Below, in pieces: positions 17,106-25,603 of a stretch of DNA of 64,000 nt. The stretch is from positions 1 through 64,000 of the forward strand of contig JAFXWT010000093.1 in assembly GCA_017542695.1 (NCBI GenBank). Direction: 5' to 3'. This DNA is from Clostridia bacterium (lineage in GTDB: Bacteria > Bacillota_A > Clostridia > Oscillospirales > CAG-272). The notes below the pieces were generated by a model. The model ran no database searches, was not told the DNA's origin, and worked only from the letters and a program-made list of their open reading frames with translations. Position 1 is the first letter of the stretch; the number at the start of each line of letters is the position of its first letter. Both the position numbers and the translations under genes were made by a program.

Positions 17106-17539
17106 CTGTCGGGGACGCGGCGCTTGCCGCCGCCCTCGAAGAAAAATGCTTTCCGTTCCCGTGGAGCGAGAGCGCGATACGCGAGGAGCTCGAAAACGAC
17201 TGCGCCTCCTTCTTTTCGGCGTGGCGGGACGGGAAATTCGTCGGTCACGCGGGGATGATCTCCGCGCTCGGCGAGGGCAACGTGTGCAATGTCGCCGTCG
17301 ATCCGTCGGCGCGCCGCTCGGGCGTCGGCTCGGCGCTCGTCAAAGCCCTCATCGAAGAAGGACGCCGCCGCGGGCTTGACGTTATAATGCTCGAGGTCAG
17401 AGCAGGCAACGAGGGCGCGATATCCCTCTACAAAAAGCTCGGATTTGTCGAGGTCGGTCGGCGCAAAAACTTTTACAGCCGTCCCGTTGAAGACGGACTC
17501 CTCTTTGACTACTATTTTAAGAAAGACAACGAAAAATGA
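17081..17539 (+). CDS. rimI: Ribosomal protein S18 alanine N-acetyltransferase
   Basis: I use the ATG at 17081 (METEIRKMTVGDAA), which gives 152 residues, the usual RimI length, and overlaps the phosphatase gene by 25 nt; an alternative ATG at 17102 would give an ATGA overlap but loses the first strand. The GNAT acetyl-CoA motif is VAVDPSARRSGVGSALV, followed by LEVRAGNEGAISLYKKLGF, the typical RimI C-terminal half. RimI acetylates the N-terminal alanine of ribosomal protein S18. It is coupled to tsaD downstream by an ATGA overlap, a common arrangement. Confidence 0.9.
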   Translation: METEIRKMTVGDAALAAALEEKCFPFPWSESAIREELENDCASFFSAWRDGKFVGHAGMISALGEGNVCNVAVDPSARRSGVGSALVKALIEEGRRRGLDVIMLEVRAGNEGAISLYKKLGFVEVGRRKNFYSRPVEDGLLFDYYFKKDNEK

Positions 17540-18549
17540 AAATATTTTCAATCGAAAGCTCCTGCGACGAAACGAGCGCGGCGGTGCTTGAATTCGACGA
17601 AAACGGCAGAATAACGGTCTTATCGAACATCATCGCCTCGCAGATCGAGATACACGCGCGCTTCGGCGGCGTTGTTCCGGAAATTGCGAGCCGCGCCCAC
17701 GCGGAAGCGATATCGAAAATCACATACGAGGCGTTTGAAGCGGCGGGATGCACGGTTTCCGACGTCGACGCCGTCGCCGTCACGGCACAGCCGGGACTGA
17801 TCGGCGCGCTGCTCGTCGGAGTCAACTTCGCAAAATCGCTTGCCTACGCGAACGATAAGCCGCTCATCGCCGTCAATCACATGAGAGGGCACATCGCGGC
17901 GAACTACATTACCCATCCCGACCTCAAACCTCCGTTTCTCGCGCTCATTGCGTCGGGCGGACACACGTCGATCGTTCGCGTGACGGATTATCGCATAATG
18001 GAAGTCATCGGCGGCACGCGCGACGACGCGCTCGGCGAAGCGTTCGACAAGGTTGCCCGTGTGCTCGGAATGCCGTACCCCGGCGGCGCGGCAATGGATA
18101 AGCTCGCCTACGAGGGCAAGCCGACGATAAAATTCCCGTCTGCCGCCATCCGCGACGACACGCTCGATCTCTCGTTTTCCGGAATCAAGACGGCGGTGCT
18201 GAACTACATCAACACATCGGAGCAAAAGGGCGAGTCGATAAACCGCGCCGACGTTGCCGCGAGCTTTGTCGAAGCGGCGGTGTCGTCCGTCATAACTAAA
18301 ATATCCGAAGCTCTCGACAGGGAGCGCGATATGCGCAAACTCGTGCTCGCGGGCGGCGTCGCGGCGAATTCTCATCTTCGCGCGGCGCTCGAAAAGCTCT
18401 GCCGCGAGAAGAATGTGACGCTGTACCTGCCCGACCTGAAATACTGCGGCGACAATGCCGCCATGATCGGCGCTGAGGCGTACTTCGAGTACAAAGCGGG
18501 CGTTTTCGCGGGCGCGGAGCTGAACGGATGCGCCGTCGCGGACATATAA
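17536..18549 (+). CDS. tsaD: tRNA N6-adenosine threonylcarbamoyltransferase
   Basis: The 337-residue protein is a full-length TsaD/Gcp, which transfers threonylcarbamoyl to A37 of ANN-decoding tRNAs. The metal-binding motif NHMRGHIAANY has H115 and H119, and the ASKH-fold ATP site includes SIESSCDET near the start and LVLAGGVAANSHLR near residue 275. In many Firmicutes tsaE, tsaB, rimI and tsaD are together; here tsaB and tsaE are absent and mrp and a phosphatase gene precede. The start overlaps rimI as ATGA. No terminator is visible; a DnaA-box-rich gap follows. Confidence 0.96.
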   Translation: MKIFSIESSCDETSAAVLEFDENGRITVLSNIIASQIEIHARFGGVVPEIASRAHAEAISKITYEAFEAAGCTVSDVDAVAVTAQPGLIGALLVGVNFAKSLAYANDKPLIAVNHMRGHIAANYITHPDLKPPFLALIASGGHTSIVRVTDYRIMEVIGGTRDDALGEAFDKVARVLGMPYPGGAAMDKLAYEGKPTIKFPSAAIRDDTLDLSFSGIKTAVLNYINTSEQKGESINRADVAASFVEAAVSSVITKISEALDRERDMRKLVLAGGVAANSHLRAALEKLCREKNVTLYLPDLKYCGDNAAMIGAEAYFEYKAGVFAGAELNGCAVADI

Positions 18550-18558
18550 AATTCATCG

Positions 18559-18806
18559 TTTTTCACAAATTTCAAAACCGATTTTTGTAACACTTTTTTT
18601 GCACTCAAAAACCATACAAATGTATAAAAATCGGCTTTGTTCGCCGCCCGAATTTTCCACAAAATGTGGAAACGAAAAAAGTCGAAAAAATCAAAAAAAC
18701 GTCAAAATCGAGCATTAACAAGGGAAAATCACGCCTTTTTGGTGGAAAACTCTGTTGATAATGTGGATAACAAGGCGAAAAAACAGCGGCGCGTCACTGT
18801 GGAAAA
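18559..18806. promoter_or_regulatory. Cluster of DnaA-box-like sites
   Basis: Reading both strands: TTTTTCACA (18559-18567), TTTTCCACA (18653-18661), and on the minus strand GTTTCCACA (18665-18673), TTTTCCACC (18741-18749), TTATCAACA (18753-18761), the perfect box TTATCCACA (18762-18770) and TTTTCCACA (18798-18806). The last four have the same orientation and two abut directly, as in Firmicutes origins. The 297-nt gap is otherwise A/T-rich. It precedes dnaD-like and helicase-loader-like genes. An in-frame extension of the dnaD gene runs through it but is low-complexity and lysine-rich, so I treat it as non-coding. Confidence 0.65.
18614..18625. repeat. Short palindrome ATACA-AA-TGTAT
   Basis: A 5-bp inverted repeat with a 2-nt centre, sharing the TACANNTGTA core with the palindrome at 13179-13198. 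It lies in the gap after tsaD, 39 nt before the first strong DnaA-like box. Confidence 0.35.
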
Positions 18807-18846
18807 CTCCACGAAAAACCAAGAAAAAACGCATTTGAGGTGCATT

Positions 18847-19776
18847 ATGATAAAACTCAATTTCGGCGACTCGGTAGTGTCTCTTCCGGGCGCGGTAAAG
18901 GACGGCCTGGCGGGCGCGGGAGGCGCCGAACTGCGCGTCCTCATCGCCGTTGCGAGCGGTGCGAAAAACGAAGACGAGATCGCGTCGATGTGCAAAATGA
19001 GCGCGGACGACGTACGCGGCGCGCTCGCGTTCTGGCGCGGCGCGGGTGTCGTCGATGGAGAATCGGAAAAGAAAACAAGGGGTGAAACCCCGTCTGACGT
19101 CGCCTCGCGCGTCTACACCGGCGATGAGATCGAAAAGATCTGCAAGGAAGACAAGTCGGTTTCTCTCCTTATTTCGAAGTGTCGTGAAATAATTGGTTCC
19201 AGCGTGTTTACTCACGCCGAATCGAGTTCCGTGGTATATATGCGTCACGACTTAAAACTCGACGCCGAATACATAATGCTTCTTTGTACGCACTGCGCAA
19301 AAATAAAAAAGGTAACGATGCGATATATCGAGAACATGGCGATATCTCTTTATGATGACGGCATTCGCACAGTATCGGCGCTCGAGGCGTATCTGTCGGG
19401 AGAAACGAAGCGGCACGATATCGAAAACACCGTCCGCAAACTCTTCGGACTCGGAGAGCGCACGCTCGTTCCGCGTGAAAGGAAATACATATCGAATTGG
19501 ACGAAGTGGAAAATATCCGACGAGCTTATCCGCCGCGCGTACGAGGAAACGGTGCAAAACACCGACCGCCCGACGCTTGCTTACGCCAACGCGATAATTG
19601 AAAACTGGCACTCGGCGGGAGTCGAAACAGGCGCCGAGGCGGAAGAAAAGAAAAAAGAATTCAAGAGCAAAACCGAAAAGAAAACAAAAAAGAAAAAAGC
19701 CGACCCCGGCTTTGATCTCGACGAGTTTTTCGATCTTGCCATCGCACGCGGCGAAGGCAACGGCGACAAAAAATAA
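18847..19776 (+). CDS. DnaD-domain primosome-like protein
   Basis: The start at 18847 (MIKLNFGDSVVSLPG) has GAGGTG just upstream; the frame extends 210 nt further but that part is the DnaA-box region. The 309-residue protein has an N-terminal winged-helix-like part (about 20-75) and DnaD/DnaB_2-type helical repeats (about 95-235, with segments such as YIENMAISLYDDG and YISNWTKWKISDEL), then a lysine-rich linker and an acidic end. DnaD-type proteins help load the replicative helicase at origins and restarts in Firmicutes. The following helicase-loader-like ATPase, 12 nt away, supports a shared replication role. Confidence 0.82.
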   Translation: MIKLNFGDSVVSLPGAVKDGLAGAGGAELRVLIAVASGAKNEDEIASMCKMSADDVRGALAFWRGAGVVDGESEKKTRGETPSDVASRVYTGDEIEKICKEDKSVSLLISKCREIIGSSVFTHAESSSVVYMRHDLKLDAEYIMLLCTHCAKIKKVTMRYIENMAISLYDDGIRTVSALEAYLSGETKRHDIENTVRKLFGLGERTLVPRERKYISNWTKWKISDELIRRAYEETVQNTDRPTLAYANAIIENWHSAGVETGAEAEEKKKEFKSKTEKKTKKKKADPGFDLDEFFDLAIARGEGNGDKK

Positions 19777-19788
19777 AGGAGACGACAA

Positions 19789-20766
19789 ATGCCGTACAGT
19801 AGTGAAAACTTTAACGCGACAGCGGAAGCGTTCGCCGCTAAAAAACTGAAAGCGGAGCGCGATGCGGAGACACGCCGCGCCGAGATATACGCCGTTCTCC
19901 CGAAAGTGCGAGAGATCGACGAGGCACTTTCCGAAACGGGACTGAAAATTTTCGGCGAGGCGTTCAAAGGAAAAATCGGACTTTCGGATCGCATCGCAAA
20001 GCTGAAAAAGGAAACGGACGATCTGTGCGAAGCGCGCCGCGCCATCCTCATCTCCGCGGGCTACGCCGAGGACTGCACCGAACCGAAATACGAGTGTGAA
20101 AAGTGTTTGGACACGGGATATACAAAGGACGGCAAAATGTGCGAGTGCTTCCGCCGCGCGCTGACAAAAGCGGGCTTTGAAAGCTCGGGCATGGCAAAGC
20201 TGATCGAAAAGCAGACGTTTGACAATTTCTCGCTCGACTACTACTCGGGCGCCGACAAAGCGCAGATGGAAAAAAATCTTTCTCGCGCGCGCGAATTTGC
20301 TGCCGACGTGTCGCGCGGCGAGTACCGCGATATGCTCTTTATGGGCACGACGGGGCTCGGCAAAACGCATCTCTCCAGCGCCGTTGCCAAGACGGTCATC
20401 GAGGGTGGGTGCAACGTCGTTTACGAAAGCGCGCAGAACGTCTTTTCCGATTTTGAATACGAGCGCTTTTCCCGCTCGTACGGCGACAGCACGCCGCCGA
20501 AAACGAAAAAATATTTCGACTGCGATCTGCTGATTATCGACGACCTCGGCACTGAAATATCGAATCAGTTCACCGTGTCGTGCCTTTATAACCTTATCAA
20601 CAGCCGCATTGTCGCTGAAAAGAGTATGCTGATATCGACGAATGTCGGCAAGGAGGAAATGCTTGAAAGATATTCCGACCGCATCCTCTCGCGTCTTTTC
20701 GGCGAGTTTGAGGTTTGCGTCTTTTCGGGCAAGGACGTGAGGAGCCAGAAACTGAAAAAGAAATAA
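19789..20766 (+). CDS. Helicase-loader-like AAA ATPase (DnaC/DnaI/IstB-type)
   Basis: The 325-residue protein has a zinc-finger-like set of cysteines (CEKCLDTGYTKDGKMCEC, about residues 100-117), as in DnaI, and an AAA ATPase core with Walker A GTTGLGKTH near residue 187 and Walker B DLLIIDDLG. No transposase gene is adjacent, so a DnaI-like helicase loader is much more likely than IstB. GGAGACG precedes the ATG. It pairs with the dnaD-like gene, as dnaB/dnaI pairs do in Bacillus. Confidence 0.88.
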   Translation: MPYSSENFNATAEAFAAKKLKAERDAETRRAEIYAVLPKVREIDEALSETGLKIFGEAFKGKIGLSDRIAKLKKETDDLCEARRAILISAGYAEDCTEPKYECEKCLDTGYTKDGKMCECFRRALTKAGFESSGMAKLIEKQTFDNFSLDYYSGADKAQMEKNLSRAREFAADVSRGEYRDMLFMGTTGLGKTHLSSAVAKTVIEGGCNVVYESAQNVFSDFEYERFSRSYGDSTPPKTKKYFDCDLLIIDDLGTEISNQFTVSCLYNLINSRIVAEKSMLISTNVGKEEMLERYSDRILSRLFGEFEVCVFSGKDVRSQKLKKK

Positions 20767-20772
20767 AAAAGT

Positions 20773-20879
20773 CCGCGCCGAGCGCGGAGCGATATATCGC
20801 CTTTGGCGACGCGATATATTTGCATTCTTCAAATGCGATATGCCGCAAGCGGCGCGATATGTGTTTGCCGCGCAAACAC
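20773..20879. repeat. Array of short hairpins joined by GCGATAT
   Basis: Five small inverted repeats follow one another: CCGCGC/GCGCGG (20773-20787), GCGATATATCGC (20789-20800), GCATT/AATGC (about 20822-20836), GCCGC/GCGGC (20842-20853) and GTGTTTGC/GCAAACAC (20861-20879). They are separated by GCGATAT-type words. This looks like a palindromic intergenic repeat family of Clostridia. Confidence 0.6.
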
Positions 20880-20890
20880 GCGAAAAATTA

Positions 20891-20918
20891 AAAACTCCCG
20901 CACCCGCGGGAGTTTTTT
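20891..20918. terminator. Bidirectional intrinsic terminator
   Basis: An 11-bp stem (20891-20901 with 20906-20916), ACCC loop, A-tract before and T6 after. It separates the convergent helicase-loader and yifB genes; the last T overlaps the end of yifB. Confidence 0.88.
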
Positions 20919-22453
20919 CATTGTCCCCAATATTTCCGATCTAAACTCCTGAACTGTATCGCCTCGGCGACGTGCGCCGCCTTGATGACCTCGCTTCCGT
21001 CAAGATCGGCGATCGTCCGCGCCACGCGGAGTATCCTGTCATATCCGCGGGCGGACAGCCCCAGCGCGTCGAACGCTTTTTTCAGCAGTGTCTTCGCGCT
21101 GTCTTCGAGCGGGCAGTATTTGCGTATCTCGCCCGACGTCAGAACTGCGTTCGACGTTATCTTCGCCTTGCCGTATCGCTCCCGCGCAAACGCCCGCGCA
21201 GCGTTGACTCTCGCGCGGATCTCCGCCGACGTTTCGGCAGGCGCACCGTTATCCGACAGCTCCTCGTAGGAGAGTGACGGCATCTCGATTTGTATATCGA
21301 TCCTGTCGAGCAGCGGTCCCGAAATACGCCCGAGATATCGGCGGATGTCCTCGGCGGAACACGTGCATTTTTTCGTCGGATGACCGAAATATCCGCACTT
21401 GCACGGATTCATCGCGCACACGAGCATGAAATCGGCGGGGAACGTCAGCTTGCCGCCGACGCGCGTGATCGTCACTTTCCTGTCCTCGAGCGGCTGACGG
21501 AGTACCTCCGTCGACGTGCGCGGAAATTCGGGCAGCTCGTCGAGAAACAGCACCCCGCCCGACGCGAGCGATATCTCGCCCGGAGTGGGAATTCGCCCGC
21601 CTCCCGCAAGCCCCGCGCACGACATCGTGTGGTGCGGAGCGCGGAACGGCCGCGTCGTTATGAGCGACGTGTCGGGCGGCAGAATGCCCGCCACGGAATG
21701 AATTTTCGTCGTTTCGACGGCCTCGTCGAACGTCATTTCGGGAAGGATGGTCGGTATACGTTTGGCGAGCATACTTTTGCCCGTTCCGGGAGGGCCGATG
21801 AGCAGCACGTTGTGCCCGCCGGCGCAGGCGACCTCGAGCGCGCGCTTGGCGAGCGCCTGACCTTTCACGTCGGCAAAATCGAGCGCGTCGGCGCTCTTTT
21901 GTTTCAGCACGTCCGCGTTGAACTTTGCGGGCGCGAGAGGTTTTCTCCCTTTCAGATGATCGATCACGTCGCCGACGTTTTCAAGCGGATAGACCGTGAT
22001 CCCCTCGACGACTGCGGCCTCTTTCGCGTTGTCGGATGAAACGAACACCTCGGTTCTCCCCGCGTCGCGCGCGGACAGTGCCATCGGCAAAACGCCGGAC
22101 ACGCCGCGTACCTCGCCGGAGAGCGACAGCTCGCCGATAAAGCACATTCCGTCCGTGTTAATCTCGCCGAGGACGCCCGCGCTCTTTACCATCGACATGA
22201 AAATGGCGAGATCGTACGACGAGCCCTCCTTTTTCCTGTCGGCGGGCGCGAGATTGACCGTTATCGCCGCGTCGGGAAAGAAAAATCCGCTGTTGGAGAA
22301 AGCCGCGCGTATGCGCTGCTTCGACTCCTTAATTGCGTTGTCGGGCAGACCGACTATCTCAAAACACGGAATTTTGTCCGAAATGTCGCACTCGACGGTG
22401 ACGGCGTAGCCGTCCACTCCGTAAAGCCCCGCGCTGTAAATCTTCGATATCAT
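20918..22453 (-). CDS. yifB: YifB-family Mg-chelatase-like AAA ATPase (ComM)
   Basis: The 511-residue protein has the YifB/ComM order: an N-terminal Lon-protease-like ChlI domain (about 20-140, with GLPDNAIKESKQRIRAA), an AAA core with Walker A GPPGTGKSMLAKR near residue 220 and Walker B GGVLFLDELPEF, and a C-terminal Mg-chelatase helical domain ending in IQFRSLDRKYW. The cysteine-rich insert CKCGYFGHPTKKCTC is typical. Homologues act as helicases promoting branch migration during recombination and natural transformation. The start is preceded by GGAGGAAC. Confidence 0.94.
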   Translation of the reverse strand: MISKIYSAGLYGVDGYAVTVECDISDKIPCFEIVGLPDNAIKESKQRIRAAFSNSGFFFPDAAITVNLAPADRKKEGSSYDLAIFMSMVKSAGVLGEINTDGMCFIGELSLSGEVRGVSGVLPMALSARDAGRTEVFVSSDNAKEAAVVEGITVYPLENVGDVIDHLKGRKPLAPAKFNADVLKQKSADALDFADVKGQALAKRALEVACAGGHNVLLIGPPGTGKSMLAKRIPTILPEMTFDEAVETTKIHSVAGILPPDTSLITTRPFRAPHHTMSCAGLAGGGRIPTPGEISLASGGVLFLDELPEFPRTSTEVLRQPLEDRKVTITRVGGKLTFPADFMLVCAMNPCKCGYFGHPTKKCTCSAEDIRRYLGRISGPLLDRIDIQIEMPSLSYEELSDNGAPAETSAEIRARVNAARAFARERYGKAKITSNAVLTSGEIRKYCPLEDSAKTLLKKAFDALGLSARGYDRILRVARTIADLDGSEVIKAAHVAEAIQFRSLDRKYWGQ

Positions 22454-22479
22454 CTGTTCCTCCGTTGGCGTTTTTCTTT

Positions 22480-22508
22480 ATTTTACAATATTTTCCGCGA
22501 TATATCAA
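22480..22508 (-). promoter_or_regulatory. Promoter of yifB
   Basis: Minus-strand TTGATA (22508-22503), 17-nt spacer, TAAAAT (22485-22480), 27 nt before the yifB ATG. Confidence 0.65.
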
Positions 22509-22523
22509 GTAAAAAATTAAAAA

Positions 22524-22541
22524 GCGAATACATTTATTCGC
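22524..22541. repeat. Inverted repeat ahead of clpC
   Basis: GCGAATA (22524-22530) and TATTCGC (22535-22541) form a perfect 7-bp arm pair around CATT. It lies 38 nt before the clpC start and could be an operator; no CtsR-type heptad repeat or CIRCE element was seen here. Confidence 0.35.
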
Positions 22542-22578
22542 GCGCGAACATAATATATTGATAAACGGGGGTGATATT

Positions 22579-24993
22579 TTGCAAAAAAATCTGACAAGAT
22601 CGGCGGTCTCGGCACTCGGAGCGGCGACGGAGGAGGCAAACTCGCTCGGCACATCGTATATCGGCACGGAGCATCTTTTGCTTGGACTGCTCCGCGAGGA
22701 GGAAAGCGTTGCCGCAAGTATACTCCGAATGCACGACGTGACGTATGCCGACACCCGCCGCCTTGCGTCTGAAATATCGGGCGGCGGAGACGGCCGCGCC
22801 GAAATGACGCCGGGGCTTCGCCGCGTCATCGAAGGAGCCGCGGAAGCTGCGGCGCGGCACGGGAACGCGCAGGTCGGCACGGAAGATTTGCTCCTTTCCA
22901 TCCTTTCCGACCGCGAATGCGTCGCGGTGAAGCTGATACTGTCGCAGAACGCGAGCGTCGGCGAGCTTCAGGCGGACATAATGTCGTTTTTCGGCGACAT
23001 GACTCAAAAATCCGACGACAAGCAAAAAGCTACAAAAGAGCCGCCGGTGTTCGTCGGCACGCAGTACGGAAAAGACCTTACCGCCGCGGCGCGCGGGGGG
23101 CTCCTTGATCCTTTGATCGGGCGCGAAAAAGAGGTCGAGCGCGTCATCGCCGTGCTGTCTCGGCGGCAGAAGAACAACCCGTGCCTGATCGGAGAGCCGG
23201 GCGTCGGAAAGACAGCCGTCGTCGAGGGGCTGTGCGAGAGAATCGTCGACGAAAACGTGCCCGAGGGGCTCATCGGAAAAACGGTGATCATGCTCGATAT
23301 CGGCGCGATGATCGCAGGCGCGAAATACCGCGGCGAGTTCGAGGAGCGGCTGAAAAAAATCATGGACGAGGTGACAAAAAGCCGTAATATCATCCTGTTC
23401 ATCGACGAAATGCACACGATCGTCGGCGCGGGCGCGGCGGAAGGAGCGGTCGACGCGGCAAACATTCTGAAACCATATCTCGCGCGCGGCGAGATACAGA
23501 TGATCGGCGCGACGACAACGCGCGAATACCGCCGCCACATCGAGAAAGACCCCGCGCTCGAGCGCCGCTTTCAGCCGATAAACGTCGACGAGCCGACCGA
23601 AGACGAAGCGCGGGAGATACTCATCGGATTGCGCGAAAAATACGAGCGTCACCATAAAGTCGAGATATCGGACGGGGCTATTGTCGCCGCCGTCGCGCTC
23701 TCAAAAAGATACATTCCCGACAGATTCCTGCCCGACAAAGCGATCGACCTTATCGACGAGGCGGCGGCGATGAAGCGTATGAAAAGCTATACGCTCCCGC
23801 CCGAGATAAAGAACGAGGAGCGCCGTGCCGCCGAGCTTACGCAAATGAAAGAAAGCGCCATCCGCGCACAGAATTTCGAGGAAGCGGCGCGCCTGCGCGA
23901 CGAAGCGGCGGACGCGCTCAAAGCCGCCGACGAAATGCGGGTGAAATGGAAACGCGGAATAAACGCCGAGAGCATCACGATAACGGAGGGTGATATCTCA
24001 TCGGTCGTAACGCGCCTGACCGATGTTCCGACCGGAAAGATCGGCGGCGACGAGCGCGCGGCGCTGACGCACCTTGAGGAAAATATCGGGAGAAAGCTCG
24101 TCGGGCAAAAGGATGCCGTTGTCGCTTGCGCCCGCGCTATAAGGCGCGGCAGGGCGGGTTTTGCGGGGCGGTCGCGCCCGATCTGCTCACTTCTCTTCAT
24201 CGGGCCGACGGGAGTCGGGAAAACGGAGCTCGCGCACCTCATCGCCGCGGAGCTTTTCGGCTCGCGCGACGAGCTGATTCGTCTTGACATGAGCGAATAC
24301 ATGGAGCGGCACAGCGCGTCGCGGCTCATCGGCTCGCCGCCGGGTTACGTCGGCTATGGCGAGGGCGGCAAGCTCACCGAGGCGGTGCGCCGCCGACCGT
24401 ATTCCGTCGTGCTTCTCGACGAGATCGAAAAGGCGCACCCCGACGTGCTCAATCTGCTCCTGCAAGTGCTCGACGACGGTACGCTTACCGATTCCGAAGG
24501 TCGCCGCGCCGATTTCAGAAGCTCGGTTGTCATAATGACGTCCAACGTCGGCGCCGACGCGAAAACGCTGACGAGCGGCTTTATAAAATCCGAAACGGTG
24601 CGGCGCGACGCGGCAACGGCGGCGCTGCGCGAATCGTTCCGCCCCGAGTTTCTCGGCAGGATCGACGAGATCGTTTATTTCGATCCGCTCGGCGACGCGG
24701 AGCTTGAAAAGATCACGTCGGAAATGCTGTCCGACGTGTCGAAAACGGCCGCCGAGCGTGGCGTTATGATAGATTTTGACGGCGGCGTCGCAAAATTCAT
24801 CGTCGGAAACGTCGTGGACAAAAGTCTCGGCGCGCGCCCCCTGCGCCGCACAGTGCGCGACCTTATCGAAGACGAACTGTCGACGATGTTTATCGGCGGC
24901 GAAGTCTACGCGGGCGACAAAATAACGTGCCGCGTTGAAGAAAACAAACTCGTATTTCAAAAAACAAACGCCCTATTGTCAACCGAATTTTAA
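22579..24993 (+). CDS. clpC: ClpC-type Clp protease ATPase subunit
   Basis: The start is a TTG at 22579 ([14 protein letters not shown]) preceded by GGGGGTGAT; an earlier in-frame TTG lacks a ribosome site. The 804-residue chaperone has two Clp-N repeats (about 1-140), AAA1 with Walker A GEPGVGKT near residue 205, a coiled UVR-type middle segment with [16 protein letters not shown]2 with GPTGVGKTE near residue 540, and a D2-small domain. SGFIKSE in the second AAA domain occupies the region where ClpC proteins carry the ClpP-docking loop. ctsR, mcsA and mcsB are not adjacent. The final residues are encoded by the left arm of the bioY operator/terminator. Confidence 0.95.
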   Translation: MQKNLTRSAVSALGAATEEANSLGTSYIGTEHLLLGLLREEESVAASILRMHDVTYADTRRLASEISGGGDGRAEMTPGLRRVIEGAAEAAARHGNAQVGTEDLLLSILSDRECVAVKLILSQNASVGELQADIMSFFGDMTQKSDDKQKATKEPPVFVGTQYGKDLTAAARGGLLDPLIGREKEVERVIAVLSRRQKNNPCLIGEPGVGKTAVVEGLCERIVDENVPEGLIGKTVIMLDIGAMIAGAKYRGEFEERLKKIMDEVTKSRNIILFIDEMHTIVGAGAAEGAVDAANILKPYLARGEIQMIGATTTREYRRHIEKDPALERRFQPINVDEPTEDEAREILIGLREKYERHHKVEISDGAIVAAVALSKRYIPDRFLPDKAIDLIDEAAAMKRMKSYTLPPEIKNEERRAAELTQMKESAIRAQNFEEAARLRDEAADALKAADEMRVKWKRGINAESITITEGDISSVVTRLTDVPTGKIGGDERAALTHLEENIGRKLVGQKDAVVACARAIRRGRAGFAGRSRPICSLLFIGPTGVGKTELAHLIAAELFGSRDELIRLDMSEYMERHSASRLIGSPPGYVGYGEGGKLTEAVRRRPYSVVLLDEIEKAHPDVLNLLLQVLDDGTLTDSEGRRADFRSSVVIMTSNVGADAKTLTSGFIKSETVRRDAATAALRESFRPEFLGRIDEIVYFDPLGDAELEKITSEMLSDVSKTAAERGVMIDFDGGVAKFIVGNVVDKSLGARPLRRTVRDLIEDELSTMFIGGEVYAGDKITCRVEENKLVFQKTNALLSTEF

Positions 24994-25019
24994 TTTTCGG
25001 TTGACAAAGGGCTTTTTTT
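24970..25019 (+). terminator. Intrinsic terminator of clpC, overlapping its last codons
   Basis: The 5' arm (24970-24987, inside the clpC reading frame) pairs with 24996-25012, giving about 17 bp with one bulged base, followed by T7 (25013-25019). The stop codon lies in the loop. The same bases form the BirA operator and the bioY -35 box. Confidence 0.8.
24976..25007. promoter_or_regulatory. BirA operator (biotin repressor site)
   Basis: TTGTCAACC (24976-24984), a 14-nt spacer and GGTTGACAA (24999-25007) match the two-arm BirA site known from Firmicutes. The right arm covers the bioY -35 box, so bound BirA should block RNA polymerase. The birA gene is two genes downstream in the same operon, which makes a feedback loop likely. 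Confidence 0.88.
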
Positions 25020-25029
25020 GACGTATAAT
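25001..25029 (+). promoter_or_regulatory. Consensus sigma-A promoter of bioY-birA
   Basis: TTGACA (25001-25006), a 17-nt spacer and TATAAT (25024-25029): both hexamers are perfect. The spacer is largely the terminator T-tract. The bioY ATG is 34 nt after the -10. Confidence 0.92.
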
Positions 25030-25062
25030 CATATTGAAAACAAAAAAACGGAAAGTCGTAAA

Positions 25063-25596
25063 ATGAAAAACAATATCACAAAAAACATCGCGTACGGCGC
25101 GCTTTTCACGGCGCTCATCGCCGTCTGCTCGTGGATAGCCGTTCCCGTACCGTCGACAAATATTTCGTTCACGCTCCAGACGTTCGCCGTCGTTATGGCG
25201 GCGGCGTTGCTCGGTTGGAAGACGGGTACAGCGGTCGTCGTATGCTACATCTTGATCGGACTTTGCGGCGCGCCCGTGTTTTCGGGGTTTCGCGGCGGTG
25301 TCGGCGTGCTCGCCGGCGCGACGGGCGGGTATATCGTAGGATTTGTGCTGACGGCGCTTGTCGTCGGGCTGGCGAGGGACATATTCGGGATGAAGATAGT
25401 GCCGCTCGCTGTTTCGATGGCGCTCGGCGTGCTTGTATGTTACGCGTTCGGCACGGCGTGGTTCTCTGTAATATCGGAAATAACGTTTGGCAAGGCGCTC
25501 GCCGTCTGTGTTCTGCCGTATATCCCGTTTGACGCGCTGAAAATAGCCGCGGCGGTGTTCATCGCGCGGCGCACGTATAAATTCATTGATCTGTGA
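25063..25596 (+). CDS. bioY: Biotin ECF-transporter S component
   Basis: The ATG at 25063 (MKNNITKNIAYGALFTALI) gives 177 residues with about six membrane helices, the size of BioY. Segments such as ISFTLQTFAVVMAAALLG and GVLAGATGGYIVGF are characteristic of the family, which captures biotin at the membrane and works with a shared energising ECF module encoded elsewhere. A BirA operator and a consensus promoter lie directly upstream and birA follows after 7 nt, so import is probably shut off when biotin is plentiful. Confidence 0.94.
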   Translation: MKNNITKNIAYGALFTALIAVCSWIAVPVPSTNISFTLQTFAVVMAAALLGWKTGTAVVVCYILIGLCGAPVFSGFRGGVGVLAGATGGYIVGFVLTALVVGLARDIFGMKIVPLAVSMALGVLVCYAFGTAWFSVISEITFGKALAVCVLPYIPFDALKIAAAVFIARRTYKFIDL

Positions 25597-25603
25597 GGGA
25601 AAT

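Noticed and set aside
18637..18846. N-terminal extension of the DnaD-like protein
   Set aside because: The frame is open but lysine-rich and is the translation of DnaA-box repeats; a good ribosome site lies before the ATG at 18847.
19789..20766. IstB-type transposition helper of an insertion sequence
   Set aside because: No istA-like gene or terminal inverted repeats; the cysteine motif and the dnaD neighbour favour a helicase loader.
22454..22578. CtsR or CIRCE heat-shock operator before clpC
   Set aside because: Neither the CtsR heptad repeat nor the CIRCE inverted repeat is present; only an unrelated 7-bp inverted repeat was found.
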